36,280 nt of DNA from Peptoniphilus sp. (GTDB lineage Bacteria > Bacillota > Clostridia > Tissierellales > Peptoniphilaceae): the NCBI RefSeq assembly GCF_022767005.1, contig NZ_JALEOV010000073.1:1-36280 (forward strand). The letters run 5' to 3'. This document shows positions 7,411 to 14,289 of the stretch, in pieces. A model generated the notes under the pieces. That model had not been told where the DNA came from. It saw only the letters and a program-made list of their open reading frames with translations, and searched no databases. Every line of letters begins with the position of its first letter. The first letter of the stretch is position 1. The position numbers were made by a program, and so were the translations under genes.

Positions 7411-8254
7411 ATTATATAAACCAAGTAAACTTTCAGAAATTCTTTCAAAGTATGGATTTAGATTTACAAAGTCCTTGGGACAAAACTTTTTAATAGATGG
7501 AAATATTGTCAGAAAAATTGCTGATGCAGCTGAAATAAGCGAAGAGGACAATGTACTTGAGATTGGTCCTGGAGTTGGAACTTTAACAGAAGAACTTGCC
7601 CTTCGTGCAAAAAAAGTTGTGGCAATAGAGATTGACGAAAAGTTAAGAGAACTTCACAAGGAAACTCTTAATATAGAAAATGTAAAAGTAATCTACGGAG
7701 ATTTCCTCGACTTAGATCTAAAAAAGCTAACAAAAGAAGAGTTTGGTGACGAGGGTTTTAAAGTAGTCGCAAACCTACCTTATTACGTTACAACACCTAT
7801 AATAGAAAAGTTAATTTTAACAAATGTAAATTTAATTTCCATTACAGTAATGGTACAAAAGGAAGTTGCAAAGAGACTTTCGGCGGAGCCTGGCAGTAAA
7901 GATTATGGTTCACTATCTGTTTTTATAAATTATTACACAGATTGCAGATATAAATTTCAAGTGCCAAGTTCAGTTTTTATGCCAAAGCCAAATGTTGACT
8001 CAGCTGTAGTCAACTTGAAAATGAAAAAAAGAGAAGAAGTGGATACGGCATTTTTATTTAAAGTTGTGCGTGCTTCTTTTGTTACAAGACGAAAGACTAT
8101 TTTAAATTCTCTTTCCAATTCAAAATTAAATTACACTAAAGATGAAATAAAAAGGGCTCTTGAATTAAGCGGAATTGATGAAAGAAGAAGAGCAGAAACT
8201 CTTAATCTTGAAGAGTTTATTATTTTAAGTGTAAATTTTAAAAGTGTGGGGTAA
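7403..8254 (+). CDS. rsmA: 16S rRNA dimethyladenosine transferase (KsgA), unusual start
   Basis: Dimethylates two adjacent adenosines in the 3'-terminal helix-45 loop of 16S rRNA (A1518/A1519 in E. coli numbering). SAM-binding motifs are clear: SLGQNFLIDGNIV, VLEIGPGVGTLT, the acidic AIEIDEKL, and NLPYYVTTPI as catalytic motif IV. The start is odd. The first ATG/GTG/TTG in frame is TTG at 7475, inside the conserved SLGQNF motif, with no ribosome site. The frame is open back to 7397 and encodes RLYKPSKLSEILSKYGFRF, which closely resembles the N-terminus of B. subtilis KsgA. The codon at the right distance (9 bases) from AAGGAAG is ATA at 7403; ATT at 7397 is the alternative. I annotate 7403, giving 283 residues. 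A conservative caller would use 7475. A single-base sequence error cannot be excluded. Confidence 0.9.
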   Translation: MDRLYKPSKLSEILSKYGFRFTKSLGQNFLIDGNIVRKIADAAEISEEDNVLEIGPGVGTLTEELALRAKKVVAIEIDEKLRELHKETLNIENVKVIYGDFLDLDLKKLTKEEFGDEGFKVVANLPYYVTTPIIEKLILTNVNLISITVMVQKEVAKRLSAEPGSKDYGSLSVFINYYTDCRYKFQVPSSVFMPKPNVDSAVVNLKMKKREEVDTAFLFKVVRASFVTRRKTILNSLSNSKLNYTKDEIKRALELSGIDERRRAETLNLEEFIILSVNFKSVG

Positions 8255-8260
8255 ATAAAA

Positions 8261-8611
8261 ATGAATGATAAATTTATAGATGAAATTCCAAAAAAAGTGG
8301 AGAAAGATATTTTTAATTTTAACAAGGAAGAGGATTTAATAGAAATAATTTCTCAAATATTCAAAGCTTTATCTGATCCGACAAGGATTAAGATTATTTA
8401 TGCGCTCATGAATGGACCATTATGTGTATCTGATATTGCAATTTTACTGGATATGAGTCAATCTTCAATATCACATCAACTTGCACTTTTAAGAAATCAA
8501 AATTTAATAAAAGTGAAGAGAAAGGGCAGAAGAGCCTATTATTCATTAGACGATGAGCACGTCCTATGCATCTTTAAAGATGGATTAGACCATGCGAAGC
8601 ATAAATTATAA
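8261..8611 (+). CDS. ArsR/SmtB-family metal-sensing repressor
   Basis: A 116-residue winged-helix repressor that would release its operator on metal binding. The helix-turn-helix is at about 54-80 (CVSDIAILLDMSQSSISHQL), followed by the beta-wing (VKRKGRRAYYSL). The last helix carries Asp98-x-His100-x10-His111-x2-His114, the alpha-5 site of SmtB/CzrA-type Zn(II)/Co(II) sensors. Only one Cys (Cys55) is in the alpha-3 region, so it lacks the CxC site of ArsR/CadC arsenic, lead or cadmium sensors. Weak GTGGGG ribosome site; it follows rsmA by 6 bases and so is the operon's last gene. Likely targets are itself or the adjacent grx and mntP genes; this is inference from position. Confidence 0.88.
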   Translation: MNDKFIDEIPKKVEKDIFNFNKEEDLIEIISQIFKALSDPTRIKIIYALMNGPLCVSDIAILLDMSQSSISHQLALLRNQNLIKVKRKGRRAYYSLDDEHVLCIFKDGLDHAKHKL

Positions 8612-8645
8612 GAATATTAAATGTTTGTAAATAATTTTAAATAAT

Positions 8646-8674
8646 TTGATTCACTTATACTATTGGAGTATAAT
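8646..8674 (+). promoter_or_regulatory. Promoter of the glutaredoxin gene
   Basis: TTGATT (8646-8651) and perfect TATAAT (8669-8674) with a 17-bp spacer, 26 bp before the ATG at 8701. Confidence 0.75.
8655..8673 (+). promoter_or_regulatory. Candidate operator overlapping the -10 box
   Basis: A perfect inverted repeat TTATACT-ATTGG-AGTATAA (7-5-7). It fills the spacer and covers most of the -10 box, which is where a repressor would block polymerase. The ArsR-family gene ends 44 bp upstream. The match to known SmtB-type operators is not close, so assignment to that regulator is a guess. Confidence 0.45.
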
Positions 8675-8700
8675 AAAAGAACTGATAAGGAGGAATAAAA

Positions 8701-8927
8701 TGAGTAAAGTAACAGTATATACAAGTAATACTTGTCCTTATTGCACAATGGCAAAGGACTATTTAAAAGAAAGAGAAGTTGAATTCGAAGAAAAGAATGT
8801 TCAAACTGACAAAGAAGCAAGAAATGAATTAATGGCAATGGGATACACTGGAGTACCAGTAATCTGCGTTGGCGACGAACAAATTGTTGGATTTGATAAA
8901 AACAGATTAGACGAATTATTAAAATAA
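8701..8927 (+). CDS. Glutaredoxin-like thiol-disulfide oxidoreductase
   Basis: A 75-residue single-domain thioredoxin-fold protein. The redox motif is Cys12-Pro-Tyr-Cys15 near the N-terminus, the cis-proline loop is TGVPV, and GFDKNRLDELL closes the fold. This is the compact Grx/NrdH/YruB type that reduces disulfides using glutathione, bacillithiol-like thiols or thioredoxin reductase; the electron donor cannot be told from sequence. AAGGAGG lies 6 bases before this ATG, which is why I do not extend to an earlier in-frame TTG at 8646, which is part of the -35 box. It has its own promoter and is followed by a strong terminator. Confidence 0.92.
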
Positions 8928-8946
8928 TTTTTTGAAATTAGAAGTA

Positions 8947-8976
8947 AAATAGATGCTGAAAGGCATCTATTTTTTT
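8947..8976 (+). terminator. Strong intrinsic terminator between grx and mntP
   Basis: A perfect 10-bp stem AAATAGATGC / GCATCTATTT with loop TGAAAG, its 3' arm running into a long T-run. The T-run ends 10 bases before the mntP ATG. Confidence 0.85.
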
Positions 8977-8986
8977 GGGAGTGAAG

Positions 8987-9556
8987 ATGAATTTAGTGTC
9001 AGTATTTTTAATTGGAGTTGGACTTTCTATGGATGCCTTTGCAGCAGCAGTTTGTAAGGGACTATCTATAAGAAAAAATTTTTTAGAAAAGTCTTTTGTG
9101 ATTGCACTGTTTTTTGGCATTTTCCAAGCACTAATGCCCTATATAGGTTATTTATTGGGTTCAATTTTTGCGGAAAAGCTTCAAGCTGTGGATCACTGGA
9201 TAGCTTTTGTACTTTTGTCAATTATTGGGGTTAATATGATAAGAGAATCAAAAGACAAAACTTGTGAATTTGAAGAAGATAGACTAGATTTTAAAAATTT
9301 ATTAATGCTTGCCATTGCAACATCAATTGATGCACTTGCAGTGGGAGTGTCCTTTGCTTTTTTGAAAATAAAAATATATCTTGCAGTTTTCGTAATTGGT
9401 ATTACAACTTTCGTAATTTCATTTTTGGGAGTGAGAATAGGAAGAGTTTTTGGAATTGCTTTAAAGGACAAGGCACAAGTAGCAGGTGGATTAATACTTA
9501 TTCTACTGGGATTAAAGATTTTAGTGGAACACCTTGGACTTATTACATTTTTTTAA
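8987..9556 (+). CDS. mntP: Manganese efflux pump MntP
   Basis: A 189-residue six-helix inner-membrane exporter of Mn(II), the same length as E. coli MntP. It shows the family's two-fold repeat: SMDAFAAAVCKGL near the N-terminus (Asp16) and TSIDALAVGVSFAFL (Asp115) halfway, the conserved membrane acidic residues needed for transport. GGGAGTG lies just before ATG 8987; an in-frame TTG at 8975 lies within the upstream T-run and is unlikely. Many mntP genes are controlled by a yybP-ykoY Mn riboswitch, but there is no room for one here: the grx terminator ends about 10 bases upstream. Expression must come by read-through or another route. Confidence 0.93.
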   Translation: MNLVSVFLIGVGLSMDAFAAAVCKGLSIRKNFLEKSFVIALFFGIFQALMPYIGYLLGSIFAEKLQAVDHWIAFVLLSIIGVNMIRESKDKTCEFEEDRLDFKNLLMLAIATSIDALAVGVSFAFLKIKIYLAVFVIGITTFVISFLGVRIGRVFGIALKDKAQVAGGLILILLGLKILVEHLGLITFF

Positions 9557-9561
9557 AGTAG

Positions 9562-9602
9562 AAAATATCTGCTGGAGAATAAATCTCTAACAGATATTTT
9601 TA
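9562..9602 (+). terminator. mntP terminator
   Basis: A perfect 10-bp stem AAAATATCTG / CAGATATTTT enclosing a second small GAGA/TCTC stem, with a T-rich tail, 5 bases after the mntP stop. Confidence 0.8.
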
Positions 9603-9783
9603 TGTACGAATATTGTTCATATAAAAATGGTCCTAAGCTTAAAATTAAAAAAATATTACCTAAATGCAAATGCAAAAGTAAAATTATAAATTTGTCTGCT
9701 TAGAAAGATGATTTTACCTTACTTGAAATTGAGGATAAAAATTTTTGTGTGAATTTAAGTTTATACCTTATAGTTTAAAAATT

Positions 9784-10020
9784 CTAAAGTAAATCAATTT
9801 GTTTTGCTACAAAAAAAAGCATTATAAACAAAACACCGCCAATAACAAATAAATTTCTAAATAATAAGTTACTTATTTTTAAAATTAATTTTAAAGCTGA
9901 CTTAACATCTTCGTTTTCTAATTCTTTAATATCTTCCTCTATTTTTTTAAATTTTCTGGAATAGTACGTATCTTGAATCAATAAAAATATGAGAAGTACA
10001 TATAATAATCTTAGACTGAT
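9784..10020 (-). CDS. Small hypothetical membrane protein, probable AUC start
   Basis: A compact minus-strand gene with a near-consensus promoter (10090-10062) and an excellent ribosome site AAGGAGGG (10037-10030 on the minus strand). The ATG right beside that site (10027) is too close and reads only 27 codons in another frame. The only codon in the long frame at proper spacing is ATC at 10020. From there the 78-residue product begins SLRLLYVLLIFLL (a membrane helix), continues with a charged helical stretch (KKIEEDIKELENEDVKSAL), and ends in a second helix (NLFVIGGVLFIMLFFVAK). The first in-frame canonical start, TTG at 9981, has no ribosome site and would lose the first helix. I recognise no family. 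A one-base frameshift from the ATG is the alternative. Confidence 0.6.
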   Translation of the reverse strand: MSLRLLYVLLIFLLIQDTYYSRKFKKIEEDIKELENEDVKSALKLILKISNLLFRNLFVIGGVLFIMLFFVAKQIDLL

Positions 10021-10061
10021 ATAACATCCCTCCTTAATTTATAATGGTAAATTTGTGCTAA

Positions 10062-10090
10062 ATTATATATGAAAAAATTTTAATTTTCAA
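10062..10090 (-). promoter_or_regulatory. Promoter of the small membrane protein gene
   Basis: On the minus strand TTGAAA (10090-10085) and TATAAT (10067-10062) with an exact 17-bp spacer, about 25 bp ahead of the ribosome site. Confidence 0.7.
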
Positions 10091-10333
10091 CAAATAAAGC
10101 GATTTATTAATTATCATATTATATATAATTCTCTGTTATAAAACAATTACAAGTACAAAAAATTTATAAAGCATAAAAATAAATTTTATTTATTTTAGAG
10201 AAAAATCAAAGTTTCATATAGTCAAAGATTTTGTTTCAAAAATTAATTTTTTAAAACAAATAAATTATAATCAAATCTTTTTTTAACAAATGTAATTATA
10301 TTTAAAAAATAGTTAAAATTTGTTTATTTTAAC

Positions 10334-10374
10334 AAAATAAGTAAAAAGGCTTTCCTTTATTTTACTTATTTTTT
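10334..10374 (+). terminator. Intrinsic terminator upstream of the glutamate operon
   Basis: A long stem AAAATAAGTAAAA / TTTTACTTATTTT with an inner AGG/CCT stem, followed by a T-run. No gene on the plus strand directly precedes it, so it may insulate the operon from upstream read-through or act on a longer leader transcript. The surrounding 10028-10516 gap is AT-rich, with further short inverted repeats. Confidence 0.6.
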
Positions 10375-10380
10375 CATGTA

Positions 10381-10443
10381 TAATTAATCTGCAAAAGATT
10401 TAGATTAATTAATCATACATAGATATTTTAATTGAATTAATCT
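10381..10443 (+). repeat. Three copies of a 9-mer, candidate operator array
   Basis: AATTAATCT occurs at 10382-10390 (plus), as AGATTAATT at 10402-10410 (minus) and again at 10435-10443 (plus). The first two form a 10-bp inverted repeat around 11 bases. The third overlaps the -35 box of the operon promoter. The regulator is unknown. Confidence 0.55.
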
Positions 10444-10460
10444 TAGGTCTTTGTTATAAT
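10432..10460 (+). promoter_or_regulatory. Promoter of the gcd/gct operon
   Basis: TTGAAT (10432-10437) and TATAAT (10455-10460) with a 17-bp spacer. It predicts a leader of about 50 bases that contains a small GGAAT/ATTCC hairpin before the first gene. Confidence 0.75.
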
Positions 10461-10516
10461 AATCTTAAAAGCTGGAATGGATTCCGCAATATGAAACCAC
10501 ATTGGGAGGTGTTATA

Positions 10517-10825
10517 ATGTTAGGAGATGTTACTCTTACCCTTGGAGAAGCTTTTGGTGTAGCATTGACAGGACTTACAGTAGTATTCTTGGCCCTTATT
10601 TCTTTGTTAATAGCAATAATGATAATTAGTAAAGTAGTTGGCGGTATACAAGGTAAACAAGAGCCAAATCAAAGTGCAGCGCCTGTAAAGGCAGCACCGC
10701 AAAAGAAAGTAGTTGATAATTCAATGGATCCTGCGCTATTAGCAGCAATCATTGGAGCTATTAGCATGGAAGAAAGATCAAGAGTTGAAAGTTTTAGAAT
10801 TGTTTCTATAAACGAAAAAAAATAA
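10517..10825 (+). CDS. gcdD: Glutaconyl-CoA decarboxylase delta subunit (OadG-like)
   Basis: A 102-residue small subunit of the Na+-pumping glutaconyl-CoA decarboxylase. It has one N-terminal membrane helix (about 12-40, FGVALTGLTVVFLALISLL), a Gln/Ala/Pro-rich linker and a conserved C-terminal helix (MDPALLAAIIGAISMEE) resembling OadG/MmdD subunits. In this family the subunit anchors and assembles the soluble alpha and biotin subunits onto the membrane pump. GGGAGGTG precedes the ATG at 10517; the TTG at 10502 overlaps that site. It is the first gene of the operon, ahead of gcdC and gcdB. The assignment rests on architecture and context, because delta subunits diverge strongly. Confidence 0.85.
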   Translation: MLGDVTLTLGEAFGVALTGLTVVFLALISLLIAIMIISKVVGGIQGKQEPNQSAAPVKAAPQKKVVDNSMDPALLAAIIGAISMEERSRVESFRIVSINEKK

Positions 10826-10867
10826 ATTATTTTAAATTATTCTATTATTTATGAAAAGGAGAAATTA

Positions 10868-11287
10868 ATGAAATATCAAGTTAAAGTAGATGGAAAAGTT
10901 TTTGAAGTAGAAGTAGAAAAAGTTGGTGGAGGATACCAAACACTTACACCAGGATCACTTACATCAGCACCAGTTCAAGCTGCACCCGTAGCTCCTCAAG
11001 CGCCAGTAGCACCAGCTCCTCAAGCAGCACCTGCACCAGCTCCTCAAGCTCCAGCAGCACCTGTGGCATCAGGCGGAAGTGGAGATGTAATTTCACCAAT
11101 GCCAGGAACTGTTCTTAAAATAAATGTTAAAGATGGAGATACTGTAGGAGCAGGAGATGTAATTCTTATTCTTGAAGCTATGAAGATGGAAAATGAAATC
11201 GTAGCTCCATGTGCTGGAAAAGTAACACTTAACGTAAAAGCGGGAGAAACAGTAGATACTGACGCATTACTAGCAAGTGTTCAATAA
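10868..11287 (+). CDS. gcdC: Glutaconyl-CoA decarboxylase biotin carrier subunit (gamma)
   Basis: A 139-residue biotin carrier that shuttles the carboxyl group from the GcdA active site to the GcdB pump. Residues 1-30 form a short assembly domain. Residues 34-70 are a flexible Ala/Pro/Gln linker built of PAPQAP-type repeats. Residues 72-139 form the biotinyl domain, with the lysine that is biotinylated at Lys106 in E-A-M-K-M. AAGGAG lies 5 bases before the ATG. The linker DNA itself contains tandem near-copies of CCAGCTCCTCAAGC, so its length may vary between strains. Confidence 0.95.
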   Translation: MKYQVKVDGKVFEVEVEKVGGGYQTLTPGSLTSAPVQAAPVAPQAPVAPAPQAAPAPAPQAPAAPVASGGSGDVISPMPGTVLKINVKDGDTVGAGDVILILEAMKMENEIVAPCAGKVTLNVKAGETVDTDALLASVQ

Positions 11288-11301
11288 TAGGAGGTCGAAA
11301 T

Positions 11302-12438
11302 ATGTTATTAGAAACATTACAAGGGATTCTTGGTGAATCAGGGTTTGCAGCATTACAGTGGCAAAATGTAGTAATGTTTATCGTATCTTTTATTCTTATT
11401 TATTTAGCAATAAAAAAAGAATTTGAACCACTATTATTACTCCCAATTGCCTTTGGTATGCTTTTAAGAAATTTACCATTAGCAGGCTTAATGGAAGTTG
11501 GAGATCCATGGCAAAGCTCTGGAGTTTTAGCTATTATGTATAACGGAGTTAAGTCAAACTTATTCCCATGTCTAATTTTTATGGGCGTAGGAGCAATGAC
11601 TGACTTTGGACCACTTATTGCTAATCCAATTTCATTACTTTTAGGTTCAGCAGCACAATTTGGTATTTACGTTGCATTTATTGTAGCTGTAAAACTTGGA
11701 TTTACTGGACCAGAAGCAGCATCAATTGGTATTATCGGTGGAGCAGATGGACCTACGGCTATATTTACAACATCTCAACTTGCACCACATCTATTAGCAC
11801 CAATTGCAGTAGCAGCTTATTCATACATGGCACTTATTCCAATGATTCAACCGCCTATTATGAAGGCACTTACTACTGAAAAAGAAAGAAAAACTGTTAT
11901 GACATCACTAAGAAAGGTATCTAAACTAGAAAAAATAATTTTCCCAGTTGTAGTAGTACTTTTCACATCACTACTTCTTCCAGACGTAGCACCACTTCTT
12001 GGTATGCTTATGCTTGGAAATCTATTTAAGGAATCAGGAGTAGTTAATAGATTATCTGACACTGTACAAAATGCGTTAATGAATATTGTTACTATTATGC
12101 TTGGTACAACAGTAGGAGCAACAGCAGACGGAACAACTTTCCTACAACCTGCAACTATTAAAATTATTGCTCTAGGACTTATGGCATTCTGCTTTGCAAC
12201 AGCAGGCGGTGTTATTTTTGGAAAAATTTTATACATTGTAACAGGTGGTAAAATCAATCCGCTTATTGGATCAGCTGGTGTATCAGCAGTTCCAATGGCA
12301 GCACGTGTATCACAAGTTGAAGGTAGAAAATATAATCCTACTAACTTCTTACTAATGCACGCAATGGGACCTAATGTTGCGGGAGTTATTGGCTCAGCCG
12401 TAGCGGCAGGTGTATTCTTAATATTATTCAGTCATTAA
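11302..12438 (+). CDS. gcdB: Glutaconyl-CoA decarboxylase beta subunit, Na+ pump
   Basis: The integral membrane subunit that decarboxylates carboxybiotin and exports Na+. 378 residues, almost entirely hydrophobic, with the signature [13 protein letters not shown] (143-155; Asp149 is the conserved membrane aspartate of OadB/GcdB/MmdB pumps) and the [18 protein letters not shown] segment shared by the whole family. AGGAGG lies 8 bases before the ATG and 2 bases after the gcdC stop. Gene order alone does not distinguish it from oxaloacetate or methylmalonyl-CoA pumps; the adjacent gctAB, gcdA and hgdCAB genes make glutaconyl-CoA the substrate. Confidence 0.95.
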   Translation: MLLETLQGILGESGFAALQWQNVVMFIVSFILIYLAIKKEFEPLLLLPIAFGMLLRNLPLAGLMEVGDPWQSSGVLAIMYNGVKSNLFPCLIFMGVGAMTDFGPLIANPISLLLGSAAQFGIYVAFIVAVKLGFTGPEAASIGIIGGADGPTAIFTTSQLAPHLLAPIAVAAYSYMALIPMIQPPIMKALTTEKERKTVMTSLRKVSKLEKIIFPVVVVLFTSLLLPDVAPLLGMLMLGNLFKESGVVNRLSDTVQNALMNIVTIMLGTTVGATADGTTFLQPATIKIIALGLMAFCFATAGGVIFGKILYIVTGGKINPLIGSAGVSAVPMAARVSQVEGRKYNPTNFLLMHAMGPNVAGVIGSAVAAGVFLILFSH

Positions 12439-12445
12439 TTAATTT

Positions 12446-12469
12446 ATTCAGCTCCACCGTGGGCTGAAT
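12446..12469 (+). other. Intercistronic hairpin between gcdB and gctA
   Basis: ATTCAGC / GCTGAAT (7 bp, extendable inward with G-T pairing) sits in the 73-base gap after gcdB and has no T-run. It is more like an mRNA processing or stability element than a terminator. No convincing promoter lies in the gap. Confidence 0.55.
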
Positions 12470-12511
12470 ATTTATGCAATCAAGTTATATTTAACAAAAG
12501 GAGGTTTTAAC

Positions 12512-13483
12512 TTGAGTAAAGTAATGAAACTTAAAGACGCCATAGCAAAGTATGTTGAAGATGGCGATGTAATTTCACTAGGGGGATTTACAACTAATAG
12601 GAAGCCTTACGCAGCAGTAAATGAAATTTTGCGTCAAGGTCAAAAGGATTTTATCGTTGAAGCAGGACCTGCAGGAGGAGACTGGGACACATTAATTGGA
12701 GCAGGCAGAGTAAAGGCATACATAAATTGCTATACTGCTAACTCAGGATATACAAATGTTTCAAGAAGATTTAGAGCAGCAGTTGAAAAGGGAGAACTTC
12801 TTATGGAAGACTATTCTCAAGACGTTGAAATGCAAAGAATTCACGCAGCTGCACTTGGTCTTCCATACTTACCATGTAGATTGATGATGGGTTCAAGTTT
12901 AGTTGACGAATGGGGAATATCTAAAGAAGAAAGACAAAAGATTGACAAACTTCCAGATGACAAATTTATATATGTAGAAAACCCATTCAAAAAAGGCGAA
13001 AAACTTGTTGCAGCACCAGTTCCTGAAATTGACACTGCAATAATCCACGTACAAATGGCTTCTCCAGATGGAACTACAAGGATTCTTGGAAACACATTCC
13101 ATGATGTTGACATTGCAATTGCAGCTAGAAAAGTTATTGTAACTTGCGAAGAACTTGTTTCTGACGAATACATCAAAAACTTTGATGCAGCTGACAACAA
13201 AATCCCAGGATTCTGTGTTGACGCAGTAGTTCACGCACCATTTGGAGCTCACCCTTCACAATGTTATGAATATTATGATTACGATGCTGATTTCTACAAG
13301 ATGTACAATGTTAAATCAAAGACAGAGGAAGATTTCAACGCATTCTTAGATGAATGGGTTTATGGTGTTGAAGATCATGATGCATACCTTAACAAACTTG
13401 GAGCTACAAGAATAATTGGTCTTAGAAATGTTCCAGGATTTGGTTACGCAACAGACGTACTAAAGAAGGGAGAAGAAAAATAA
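12512..13483 (+). CDS. gctA: Glutaconate CoA-transferase subunit A
   Basis: With GctB it moves CoA from acetyl-CoA or glutaconyl-CoA onto (R)-2-hydroxyglutarate, the activation step of the pathway. 323 residues; the N-terminus MSKVMKLKDAIAKYVEDGD and the internal RVKAYINCYTANSGYTNVS and PDDKFIYVENPFKKGEK closely resemble Acidaminococcus fermentans GctA as I know it. The start is TTG at 12512, preceded at 7 bases by AAAAGGAGG; the next in-frame ATG is only four codons on and has no better site. The stop overlaps the gctB start by one base (TAATG), which suggests coupled 1:1 synthesis of the two subunits. Confidence 0.96.
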   Translation: MSKVMKLKDAIAKYVEDGDVISLGGFTTNRKPYAAVNEILRQGQKDFIVEAGPAGGDWDTLIGAGRVKAYINCYTANSGYTNVSRRFRAAVEKGELLMEDYSQDVEMQRIHAAALGLPYLPCRLMMGSSLVDEWGISKEERQKIDKLPDDKFIYVENPFKKGEKLVAAPVPEIDTAIIHVQMASPDGTTRILGNTFHDVDIAIAARKVIVTCEELVSDEYIKNFDAADNKIPGFCVDAVVHAPFGAHPSQCYEYYDYDADFYKMYNVKSKTEEDFNAFLDEWVYGVEDHDAYLNKLGATRIIGLRNVPGFGYATDVLKKGEEK

Positions 13484-14277
13484 TGGCTAGATACGATAAT
13501 TATACAAATAAGGAAATGCAAGCAGTAACAATTGCTAGACAAATTAAGAATGGTCAAATAGCAATTGTTGGAACAGGACTACCTCTAATTGGCGCTTCTC
13601 TTGCAAAAGCAGTTTACGCTCCTGACTGTTATCTAATCGTAGAATCAGGACTTATGGATTGTGACCCAATTGAAGTTCCAAGATCCGTTGGTGACAATAG
13701 ATTTATGGCACATTGTGGAGTTCACTGGACAAATGCAACTTATGTTGGTTTTCAAGCTAATGAATGGAGACATGACAAGAAGAGAATGATCGCATTTATC
13801 GGTGGAGCTCAAATCGACCCATTTGGAAATGTTAACTCAACAGTAATTGGCGATTATCATCACCCTAAGACTAGATTTACTGGTTCAGGTGGAGCTAATG
13901 GTATTGCAACTTATGTAAATACTATTATCATGATGCAACATGAAAAAAGAAGATTTATAGAAAAAGTTGATTATATTACTTCTCCTGGTTGGATAGATGG
14001 TCCTGGTGGAAGAACTAGAGTAGGTATTCCTGAAAATGTTGGACCACAAATGGTTGTAACAGATAAGGGTATATTAAAATTTGATGAAGATACTAAGAGA
14101 ATGTATCTTGCTGGATATTATCCTTCTTCTTCACCAGAAGATGTTCTTGAAAACACAGGATTCGATATTGATGTATCTCGTGCAGTTGAACTTGAAGCAC
14201 CAGACGAAAATGTAATTAAATTAATAAGAGAAGAAATAGATCCAGGCGAAGCTTTCATTAAGAGACCTGTAGAATAA
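13483..14277 (+). CDS. gctB: Glutaconate CoA-transferase subunit B
   Basis: Catalytic subunit of the class I CoA-transferase. 264 residues, with the active-site glutamate at exactly Glu54 (LIVESGLMDCDP), the residue that forms the enzyme-CoA thioester in A. fermentans. Other family stretches include FIGGAQIDPFGNVNST and the Gly-rich TGSGGANGIATYV. The ATG overlaps the last base of the gctA stop, and GGGAG lies within the gctA end. An AAGGAGG-type site for gcdA follows its stop, so gcdA is 12 bases downstream in the same operon. Confidence 0.97.
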   Translation: MARYDNYTNKEMQAVTIARQIKNGQIAIVGTGLPLIGASLAKAVYAPDCYLIVESGLMDCDPIEVPRSVGDNRFMAHCGVHWTNATYVGFQANEWRHDKKRMIAFIGGAQIDPFGNVNSTVIGDYHHPKTRFTGSGGANGIATYVNTIIMMQHEKRRFIEKVDYITSPGWIDGPGGRTRVGIPENVGPQMVVTDKGILKFDEDTKRMYLAGYYPSSSPEDVLENTGFDIDVSRAVELEAPDENVIKLIREEIDPGEAFIKRPVE

Positions 14278-14289
14278 TAAGGAGGACTT

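Noticed and set aside
8928-8990. yybP-ykoY manganese riboswitch before mntP
   Set aside because: Only about 60 bases separate grx from mntP and most of them are the terminator; the conserved loops are absent.
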